Source: Alitta virens (Eukaryota; Annelida; Polychaeta; Phyllodocida; Nereididae). Taken from it: 64,000 nucleotides of DNA. The stretch covers positions 7,944,407 through 8,008,406 of the forward strand of contig OW028584.1 in NCBI GenBank assembly GCA_932294295.1, given 5' to 3'. Position numbers and translations under genes: made by a program. Under the pieces are notes generated by a model. That model did no database searches and was not told the origin of the DNA. It was given only the letters and a program-made list of their open reading frames with translations. Below, piece after piece: positions 22,201 through 34,200 of the stretch (its first letter is position 1; the number at the start of each line of letters is the position of its first letter).

Positions 22201-25200
22201 CAGACAAATCCGCAAGCTTGGATTTCGCTATATCAAGCGAAAGGGACAACGCTGTGACAAGGAATCAGCAGACCTCGCTACTAAGCGTGCCAATTATCTG
22301 CGTAAGATTAAGATAGCCAGAGAAGAAGGTCTGCAGATAGTTTACACTGATGAAACGTGGGTGAATTTAAACCATCGGTGTGAGAAGGAGTGGAGCCACA
22401 ACCAGCATCCCCTTCTAGGATACTGTGCAGAATGCACATACTCATTTCCAGAGGGCAAGGGACGCCGACTTATTTACGTTGATGCTGGAACTGAGGAGGG
22501 CTTTGTCCCTGGTGCCCAATGGGTGTTCATGTCGCACAGCGGCAAGGCCGATTATCATGATGATATGAATGGTGTTTGCTTCCAAGAATGGTGGCAAGAT
22601 AAATTACTACCCAATTTGCAAGAGCCATCTCTAATCATCATTGACAATGCCCCATATCATAACATCAGAGTACCCGAAACAGTTCACCCAACATCTGCCA
22701 CTAAGAAACAAGAAATCATCAATTGGCTACTAGAGAAGAACATCAACTTCACCCAAGATATGACCAAATTGCAGCTGCTACAGCTCGTCAAAATTCATGC
22801 AAAACCACCAACCTACATTATAGAAAACATGGCCATGGAACATGGACACCAAGTGCTCAGATTACCACCCAGGCACCCAGAGCTGAATGCAATAGAGCTA
22901 GTTTGGGCCTATGTTAAATCATTTGTATCAAGGAACAACAGTACAGGTAAAGAAGCCGACATAAAACGTCTGATTGAGCAAGCGAAAGATGAGGCAAGTC
23001 CAGACCTGTGGGCGAAGATAGTGAGGCACACGAAAGATGTAGAACACCAGTACTGGGAGAAGGAGATAGCGGTTGATAGTTTTGTGGAAGAAGTGGTCTT
23101 TGGACTTAGTGACAGTGACGATTCTGAGCTGAGTGATGTAAATGATGGATCTGATGATGAATCTAGTGATGACAATGTTGTTGATGAGATGGAATCTGAC
23201 TCTGCAGAAGATACAGTTTGTTGCAAATGCAACAGTTTCACTGGACCAAGCATTACAAAGAACTAGGCTATCGACAGCTGGGTACAGTGTGACTTTTGTA
23301 ATTCATGGTATCATACACAGTGTGTAAGTTATGGCAATCCAAGTTCACGTGATACTTGGTGCTGCCAGGCATGCAAAACAGTTCTTACATTCAACTGTTA
23401 CAAGTTGATGTTAAATGAGTTCTCTTGTAATAATATTGATTAATACAAATCACTGCTCTGTGCCAGTTACATCAATATAGTTTGCTCTCCCAATTACAAG
23501 CTTACTATATATATATATATATATATATATCTATATATGCATTTAACAAGTAATATTATGGGGTACGATATTAAAATAAAAAAGTATATGTTTCTTATTG
23601 TGGCAGTATGAAATGGAATGCAGCCAACAAAGTGAGAGCTAATTGTTTGTGTCACATATAGTAAGCAATATAGATCTATAATTAAGTTATGACATGTACG
23701 ACATTCTTTGTTTAGTAATGTCTCACTCATATTATGGCATACATTACTGATACTGTTTACAGAATTGTGCCTCACAACCTGCAAATGACAAATATTGTTG
23801 CACTAGGCATTGAACATGATGACAGTAACCTTTTTCTTGCATATATGACTGTAAATGCAGCTCAAATGGTCCATATACATTTTTTGTTTTGTGTGATAAC
23901 CTGGGAAGGATTGGTCAAGGTGCCAGTAACTTCTTCAATGAAGCTCCACTGCATGTAATCCTGTGAAATGAAAGGTAGATTAAAACTTCTTATTGCAAAT
24001 TAGCAGTTCATAAATTTTTTTTTAATTGTTTTTATGTTATACAATTTCAAGATGATATTCAGGCCTAGTGACAGTCAGGGTGAGCTACTTTTGAAGATGG
24101 TGGGTTAAAAGCATTAAATCCTGGGCTAAACCCTGTTCATTACAGTATCTATAATTCTGCCAATGTAGTTTTTAAAGAAATGTGGTTCTTAAATACTTAC
24201 GTAGACTTTACATCCCCAACAACTGAAGGAAATTTTCATTTTCACCATTTTTGTTTTATCAGCATGAGATCTGAAAAGAAAACTTTTTTTAGACTAATAG
24301 TTGGAACATTGTCATGTGGTTATTGATTGGTTGTAAAGCATTGCTTGTTGTGATATTGTATATATATTGTTGCAAATGAATCCTGAAAATTCAAAACCAT
24401 TTGCCTGGGCATTAATGTGCATGTTGTAATTTTTGGCATAATATATAAGGAGCATTGCAATGCATAAATTCAGCCTTAATATTTTCAATTGCATTTTGGT
24501 GCAAACTACACTGTGATATAGGAATTCTGTGATAATTTGACACAGCATATATAACTTTAAATTACTGTGATAATACATTCTGTAATAATATGTTACTGAT
24601 TTTTACAATGATATTCAATATTTATAAATAGCTTTATTACCAGATTGGTGAAATAATTAAAGTTTGTGTTGATCCAGTTACTTGATCTTTGTATTTTTGT
24701 TTTTTGTACAGTAAATAACATGCTCATCTGCAAACTGAGCGAACAAGGTTTTAATCACCAAAGAGATCAGCTTGGCCTTTACCATGGATCTTTACTTATG
24801 CCACGACCAGCAAAGCAAGGTCATTAATTAAGGTGGCATATTCTAATCAGTACTTCATTCTGTGCTGAATGACAAAATCAATTTGGATTATGACAATAAT
24901 TACATAGAATGTCCAAGTTCTTATGTAACAAAGGACCTAATTATTAATTTTTTGTTTAAGAATGTTCAGTCAAGCATTACAATAAAACTCAAATTTAACA
25001 TTGAATTACCACCAACCTTTTCACTCTTGGGCAATTGTTCAACAATGATTTCCACTCATGACTGCATGTGTATGACTGCTGCATGCAGAAAACACTGTTT
25101 AAATCTGAAAAAAAATTTGGAATCCATGTTTATTACAAATTATGTTACTTTCAAATTTTGCTTTCTCTTGAGTAATAAATTAGCTTCATGTAGAGGAGAG

Positions 25201-28200
25201 TGGGGAACAATGATACACTTTTTTTGCTTTCAATCATGACATAAATTCTAAAATCAGGGCAGTGTTGTGATAGCTACTTTGTTTTGGTACTAGTTACTTA
25301 TTGCATATTTTTACATACATGAAATATTTACAAAACGTTTATGGAATATATGTCCATCCTATAGCTGTACAATTTCAAAGCAAATAGGCTATACAATGTT
25401 CTTACCATTAAGTTTTATTACATAAAGTCCATAACTATTATCTGTAATCTCACATTTGCAGCCTACAAAGTAGTGTCTGTTTAGAAAAATGTGCCTTTTT
25501 TTGCAAATGTTTAGGTTGACATCAGATCCATATTAAAAATATATATATTTATGTTTCAGGACTTCACATTTAAAAATATGAATTGGCAGGAAATATTTTA
25601 TTCATTTAAAGATGGGAAGGTCAGTTTAAGATCAGAAAAAATAATTCCACGGCGAAAATATTGCCTTGAAGATTTTAATGCTAAATCTTATAAAATTAAA
25701 TAGTAAAAGAGAGTTGCAATTGAAACTAGTTACCTAAAGCCCACTATCTGTGGTATACCACAGATAGTGGGCTTTAGGTAACTAGTGTCAATTGCAACTC
25801 TCTTTTACAATTGTATTTTAAAAGATTTAGACAGATATATTCGCTTCAACCCTTCTATTTTTATTTGGTAGGATATCTTCGGTCTCGTTAGTCCTAAATT
25901 TAAAATAACTATGTTATTTGCCAGAATATGACAGATGAAGGTGCATTATTAAAATATCTCTAACTTTGCTCAAAAACTTATAAAAAAATCACAAAAGTCA
26001 GCTTTAAAAAATCGGACATGGCCATTTAAACCATTGCCCCAAAAAATGTGTCTTTTTGTAATGACAGGCGGATGAAAAGCAACTTTTTTCATTACTGGGA
26101 AATTATAGTCATGCATGCTTGCAATTGCTCAGTATTTAATTTATTGTTATATTTTTACTTTTGCATTTAATTAATCACCAGCAGGCAGAAATGCACTGAG
26201 TGCTAATAAAGAGGATGTCAATCAAACTTAAGCTCCGCCCCCTTCTGTGGCCTGGGCTAAGCTCCGCCCCCTTCAGTGGCCTGGGCTGACGTAACTGATT
26301 GCGCAACATAAGTCAAAACACCAGCCTATCAAGTCTAATTGTTTACAAAGCGTCTAATAATGCAAACCTTGCCTAGACCTATTAAAACATGTAGAACATG
26401 TAGATGGTAGACAGTTTAGTTTTGTTTGTCTACTACACACACTTCATAGGCCTTATTTTTACTAAAAAATCTGCAAAAATAACTATGGAGACATTTTAAT
26501 CTTACAAGAAAGTCTTGGGGAGCATTCGTTTTTCATAAAAATATTTGTATACATGTACAAAATTTTTTTAATAACCTTCAAATCAGTCAAAGTTATCAAC
26601 TTTTCTTATATTTAATTAACTTCTCAGTAGCATGGAATATGATTGTTTTTTCAGTATAAAACTTAAGTGAATAGATATTTATGGGTGTATACTGCCTGGA
26701 CACAAAATAATTTCATGTCTGACCAAACTTTTACTTATTTTCGCACACAATTGACAGGTTAAATATATTTGACATCAAAAATCAAATGTAGTAAATATGG
26801 TGCAAATGTGTAAAATGTTTTGGAATCCAAGCCTAATCATGTCATCATTATGTCTGCCTCTGGAAAATGGTCGTATAAGCTGAGTCAGGTTCAGTGAAAA
26901 GATAATTTCAAACTATCATTTCTTAAAGTACTTTTTGACTGAACTGACATAATAATTATATGAAATGAAGGTGATAGGTCAAATCAAGTGCAGTTCCAAC
27001 TTTCAGACATTGTTTATGTCTTGGTCATTATTTCTTGCTACATTGTGTATTGCAACACTATTGGTTACATTAGACTGGATTGTGTTTGTCGGCGATTTTC
27101 TTTGACAAGCTAGACTCCTTGTGACGCCGATTTTTCCTGGAAATCGCGTCGGCCGGTCCATGCACACTAGCGCGATTTCATTGGCCGACACGGAATCGGC
27201 CGACAAAATTGCATCGTGTGAAGCCGGCTTAAATTATAAATATAACTTGGTGAGCGATAATAGACCTATTTCCGAGTTTAGGGAGTCCTGCACTTTCACT
27301 GAACACATAAACTTTGACACTATCATCAATCAAGCATCAACAAACCATAACAGCAAAATTGCAATAATATGTCTTACCTTTTTTGGTTTGCATAGTCCTA
27401 AAAGCCGCTTTTTAGCATCAGTTGTTGAACAGTGACGTGACGTGCGTGCGAGCTATGTAATTTTGGCGCCAATTTGTTTGATGACGTCACAAGCACCTGT
27501 TAATAACCAGACGAATAATCGCGATGGAAGAGAGGTCAATGGCGATTGATTTTCTCAGAAAAAGCATTAAAATATGTCGTTTTCAAAGCCATTTAGTGCA
27601 CGACCGACAGTGTAATTATGAAAAACCGTCTGGTCTTGACTTGAAAATTACAACTACCGAAAAAAAAGTACCACACAGCAGGTCAGTTATGAGATAGCAT
27701 AGGAAACGTCATTACACGTTGAAATGAATTGCACTATAAGTTCGAATTTGCCGCTCGCAAAATGGCAAACCGGACGCATTACGCGAAAACGCCTCCTACA
27801 AGCAACGTAAGTATTGGCACTTCATTCCATCACTTAAACGTTTATTTCAAATCATCACACATTTTTCAGTACAAATGTTACTAGAATAACATTGCCATAA
27901 ATTTTCAGGATATAAACAGTAATAGCCATTATAATTTGCAATTAGCCGTCATTAGCCATAGTATATATTAGTCTCCATATGCATATTAATAATAATTTGT
28001 CTCTTACTGTGGAAGCCTCACTCTGATAACAAGACAGATATGGAGAGAATTTTGGGTTAAACAGTTCGGTTTTGAAACAATTCGGTTAAACAATGATTAA
28101 TAACTTTACAAGAGTATTACCAGCTTCAAATGATGTATAAACACCGAATACCTAATGCATGGACATACAAACCATCTCAGCATCTTATTACTCTTTAATA

Positions 28201-31200
28201 ACTGGATGAAATGATCAATCAAGAGCTTTTCTCATCTGATCATTAAATCACTTAAACTTCTGCGTTCATCGAAAAGTATCTTCCAATCATTTCACATCAT
28301 TTGAAACTGGTAATGATTAATATAACAAAGAACGAATTAGAACTTATGGTAGAAACTAATTGTGAAATGTATTTGCATGTTTGCATACATCAAAGATTAT
28401 TTCCAGGCTAGCATTGTGTTAACTGTTGTATGGTTCCAGGTGTCATAGCTAATCGAATGCCAAACTTACATAATTACAGTATAACTCATTGCTGATTTAT
28501 AGCAGAGTCATGTGGATTATGACACCATTTTGTCGGGTAAAAACTACATTTAAATTGTACGGATGTTCCACCATTATATTTAGATCCCCACCATACAAAG
28601 CCCTGCTCAGAATTTTCCGAGGGCATTCTTAATTTTCTGTTATTTGTTCTCATGTCTAACAACAAAATTCATATTTATGACTAAACTTTGTCAAATTTCA
28701 GAATTTCTAATTTAGACATGTCACCTCAACCAGGAAACACACACGACTTAAGTACAGTATGAGACGCAATTTAGCACATTATTACAACTGTACAGAATGC
28801 ATTTAATTAAGGATTAAACAGTTTGATATTAACATTGTGAGACGTACCTCTCGTTCTGGGTCCTTGTGAGCTTCTAATATTTTCAAGATGGCCAGCTCAG
28901 TGTAGTCCTTGAACCTGTGACCTTGATACATCAGGATTTCCTTCAAGACCACTAGACTAAGTGCACGGAAAGTTGCCTGTAAAACAAAATTTAAATTTTT
29001 AGAGTGTTACTACAATGTATAAACTTGCCTACTTTCCAGGGTGTTTGGTGTACTGATGACTATTTTTAACTTTTGACTTAAAGACTGGTTTTCATTCCAG
29101 GTCACTTGGCAGTGCATAATACTTAAGGCTGGATTGTCAAACAGTTTTTTTGTTTACATTTTAGCTAATTATTCATTGCAACGTAATGAAGACCATCACC
29201 GATTCGTGATTTCAGAGTCATTTTAAGAAAAATTAAGGTCGGAAGTGTTTCAACCCATGTCACAAGCGAAACACACATTTTTCTACTAAATAAAGTTCGA
29301 ATTTTGAAAATCGGACGAAAATTGAAGGTGATGTTTTATAAAAATAATGAAGCTCATGACGTTCGTCTGCCTCGTCTTCATCATTCATTGATCAAATATG
29401 TTAATCGCATGTTAACAAACTGGAATTTTTTGTGTCATGAAAAATTAACAGTTCATTTATTTTTTTAGAGAAATAATGAACATAGCAAGGCCCTGTTGGT
29501 ATTCGATTAGTTTTTTTTAGAAGACAATGAAATGAATACAACAGATTTCGGCCACTGTCATATTGAGTGACAATCCAGCTTTAAATCTTAAGAATGTTAT
29601 TACAGAATGGGCTTTTAGTAACTATCGGAGTCAATCCAAACTTTGTTTGATGTCATCAACTGCACTCCGTTGTTGTATGAAAGTATTGTAGCTCCATATC
29701 AATACCCTCATGTATTTACCGGAGGATAATAAACATAGATATACACACATACGTTACTTATATTTTGACTGTTTTGCTGGTGGCTCCCTCTGTGTTGCCT
29801 ATATTGTATAAAAATACTGTAGAAGTATCGCACAAGTCATTCTGACTAGGTATTATATAGGTTACTTTTCTTAAAGAAAACTAATAACTTTGGCCTTTGT
29901 GAAAACCAAACACAGTGGCGTACTTAGCAACCACTTACATCATTATCACCGCGTGTTTCCAATAGCAACAAAAGGATAATTTTAAAATGTTCATCCCACA
30001 AGTTCATGGAATCTTCTCGTGCTGACTGGATCAGTTGAGCATTGCTCCTTTTCTTTTATCGTTTCTGCAAATAAAATATTAAAAAAATTATTTTTTAAAA
30101 GAAACCAATAAATATTTCCTGCATAAACAGAGTAAGAGTTTCTATTTAAGAGCCTGGAGGGGGGGGGGGGGTACTTGAAGGCTTTGGAAAAACTGTTGGA
30201 AAAGGCTGGCTGGCTGTTACTTTCTAACTATTTGCTTTCTATTTGTATTCTAAGCAATAGCAGGGTTTTGGATGACTTTTGAGGAAACCGAACGTGGGGA
30301 GTGGAGTGGAGGTCTGAAAATTTTCCAGTCACCTTATCACTGTTTGGGAAATTCTGTATCATAAACATGGTATAAAGTCTAGATGGTTCGATTGCACACA
30401 TTCAAAACAGCAAAAAAGCTTCATTCACATATCAGGCGTCACAAAACATAACGTGACTCTAACCTTTCATTGTGATTGGACAGTTCACTCAACATGTTCG
30501 TGACTATATCTCCATCTTCTGGAGGCACATCTGAAATATAAAGCAATTTCATTCAATGTCTATCATCTTATATTCAACAAAATGTGTTGTCTGTCTGTCC
30601 GTTAATCGGTCATTCTCTTTGTCAATAACTATAATAGCAGAAAGGGTAAATAGTTCCTCTAATATACACAAGAGAGCAGCACTTTTTCATACATTATCCC
30701 AAATGCATTTTTCGTATACTGATCAAAACAGCAACAAATTTAAACATATCCGAACAAAAAGAGTTAAAATTAAATTCATCAAGTTGCAACTAAGTATTAC
30801 TTTATCAATCATCTCGTAAAATGTTAACCACGCCATTTTCTAATAACAATCTGACAGGGTTCCCACGCCTACCTGGAATCCGGAAAACCGGGAATTATGT
30901 AATAACGCTTTCACGGTCGGGAAAAGCCTTGAAATTGCGGAATGTGTGAGAAATCCTGGAATTTACCGGGAAAACGGTTCTTGTAATTTCCGCCAGGGGC
31001 GCTGGTGCTCGTTGCGCCCTCTTCAGGGATATGTCAAAACTATGGTTTTTGGCTCTAGTGACAGTTTGGCAAACTATCTTCAAAAGGCATCTACACCCTT
31101 ATTATTAGTCCGATTTTCGTCAAATAAAGATTGAACTATTCAGAAACAAGTCTGGAAAATATATTTAAAATTAGATTTTTTTTATACCTTGAAAATTGGA

Positions 31201-34200
31201 AAAAGCCTTGAATTTGAATTGGAGAAATGAGTGGGAACCCTGCAATCAACATCGATCACCAATGGAGTCTACCAATGCTAAACCAAGTCAGAAATCAGCT
31301 TTTTATCACATAAACAATAAATTAAAAGAATAGAGGATGAATATAGAAATAGACAAATAGAGATTCAATGTTTTAGCTTTTAACAATTAAAGAAATGAAA
31401 CAACACAGCAAATATACATGTCACGACTAGATTAAAGCTCTATGGAAGAAAAATGCATTATGGGATGTTAATGCGTCCCCCTAGTGGAGGTTTTGCGAAG
31501 CTCACCAGACTGCACGGAAAGACCTAGTAATGTCCACCAGGGCGCTGGATTGTGAAACACAAAGATGTCCAAGTGCGTGAAATGCATACAATTCTGATTT
31601 GTTGTTGTTATTAAATTATTTTCAGCCAGTACAACAAGCAGGCCAGTCTGCGTATGATAAATTAACAAAAAAATAAAAATTTCCGGCCGAGTAGCAACTA
31701 AACGTGCCTTGCAATAAATAAAAAAAATGGCGGCCAAGACCGACTCCTTTGCACTTGTGCAGAAGGAGAGGACCAACTTAAGTTTCCCGTTGCACTCAGG
31801 AGGGAGTTAACAAAAATTTTTGTTGCTTCCAGTAAATCAAATGTTGTGTTACACATTTTTTTTTTATCCATCTATCCATCCATGCCATTGATCTGAATAG
31901 ACAGAATACAATATAGAGAGACAGGACCTATAAATTGATTGACTAAGTATTTCATTCCTGTCCATCCAGACTAAATGAAATAGATAGACAGGTGTTGATC
32001 AAATGTTTGATTGTTGTGTTACTCCATTGTTTAATCATCCAACTGACCTGTTAGGTGAAGGCCTGTACTTGAACAAGGGGCTTGTGGTTGGACTAGTGAC
32101 CGAATGAGTGGACAGTGGCTCTGCATCTGAACTGGATGTGCGTAAGTGCGTGTGTAGAATCTTGTTGGCGCCCTCTTGGAATGTTTTGGGCAACGCGCTC
32201 AGCATCATCGAGAACTCGGGAGTGTTCAGGTTGAAGAGAGCAATGAGCACAGCTTGGGCACCTGGAAAAGGATTATTAATATTAAGATAAATTCACTAAA
32301 CTTTCTAATTTTAACAGTTTATTAATATTTTGATACACGTACATTATGGGACTTTGCCATTATGACCACCCTTGATGAAAATTTGGTCTTAATGGTGAGC
32401 TGGTCTTAAAGGTAAACTACAGTTTAAATGATATGTAACTTATTTGTATCTGACTCACATTCCATTTATTATCTTTTAATGCAACTATGCGTATATTTAT
32501 TACACAAATAAATGCTACATATAGAAGCCAGTTTTCTCTACTTCTTATATCTTTATACACTACTTGCATCTAGATATCATCTTAATCCTTTATAAACTTC
32601 TCACATCTGTATATCATCTTAATTCTTTAATTGCTTGTTGCATCTATATATCATCTTAATCTTTTATACCTTTCCTCTTGTCCACACTCTTAGGCTCCGT
32701 AGTCCACGTGATGATTCGAGACATGGCCATCCTCGTTTCGGCTGAATTGACAAAGTCAGATGGTTTCATCATCATGATCAGGCCGTGCAGGTATTTCAAG
32801 ATCGCTAGCTTCACCTAGAGACAAGAAACATCATTTAATGACTAATATAATTTAGAAATGAAGGGTGTCCGAGCACAGATGTCACCCGATGAAGTCATCA
32901 ATGAGCTACATGCACAATACAAAGATAATAAGGTATCACACTCCCCAGAGAATGGGAACACTCATCTGCCAAGAAGGAGGTAGGTCTCTGATAGGCCAGA
33001 GACAGGCATGGACTATGGAGGAGTCATTCCCACGCGTTAAAAGAAACACAAAGTCAAATTTGGTCAGGTCATCCTGGAAGGCAGAGCTTTTGCTGGTTTT
33101 TATTGTGTCATTATCTGTACTCTGAGAGTAGGATTACCAGTGTGCAATGGAAATCTTACAAACACATTGATCGACCACAAACTTTGACAAAATAAAGCAG
33201 TTTTCTTTGAGTTTTGTCCCACTACAACAGCAAAAGCAAGGTTACATGCATTTGGGAATTAATTTGTAGATTTCTCTCTTAAAATTAACATCTTGGCTAT
33301 TCACACGCATCAGCGTTAAAAATGTTTTAGGTTTAGCAGTATAAACTGAAATTTCTTAAAAATTCTGAATTAGAAATATTACATTTATGTGAGACTTGTT
33401 AATTTCACTCAATATTAAACTGCGTTTGCGAAAACTAATTTTAGTAAAAATCAGAAATTATTGTTGGGTCAGATTTTTGAAAACTTTTATGTCATAAGCT
33501 CCACGTTAAAATAAGCGATTTCAAAATTGTTATTTTTTGGTAAAATTGCCAAACATCGATTTTTCTCTTGGGAAAATGCCAAATTGTGATGAAGAAATGG
33601 ATAATCATGATGCAACCGCTTGTAAATACATATTGAAATAAGGCAATGTGAATTTAAATGGTACACAAATTTGTCTTGATTCCTCCCATAAGAGGAATCA
33701 ATATCGAGCCAAACATTTGCGGAACAACTTTAACAATAAATCAGCATTAATCGACAATAGGCAAGCATCAGATACTCAACATCAGCTAAGAAATTGATTC
33801 ATTTTAAGGCCAAAAACTTCTGCAAATAACACTTTTCAAATTAATCTAAATCGGAAAAAATCAAGAAGATATACAACAAACTGCAAAATACGCCGTTTTA
33901 TGTGGCAGTTTACACGGATATTAACTTATTCTAACGTTGACCTACATTGTCGTGTAGATGTGTCACTGGGCATGCGCGAATACATTAAAATAAGGAAAGA
34001 GGCCCCCGGTGGGTTTTCACAAGTGAACGACCAATCAAAGCTATGATATTGCAAGAATTCCCCGTCTGGGGCCTCAGGCCCGAACATCCACAAAGCTGTA
34101 CAGCGCACTTCGGTCATTTCCGTTGTAGTTCCCCATCTTGTTCATCGGAGAGGCACAGCGTGAATGATACATCTTTTTACCGGTGATTTGCACCCCCTTC

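Noticed and set aside
22909..23253. Serine-rich minus-strand frame
   Set aside because: It is the antisense of the acidic Ser/Asp-rich tail of the IS630-type transposase.
32865..33125. Plus-strand frame in a CLASP intron
   Set aside because: It looks mildly protein-like at the start (MSPDEVINELHAQYKDN in another frame) but has no recognisable domain, partner exon or conserved neighbour.
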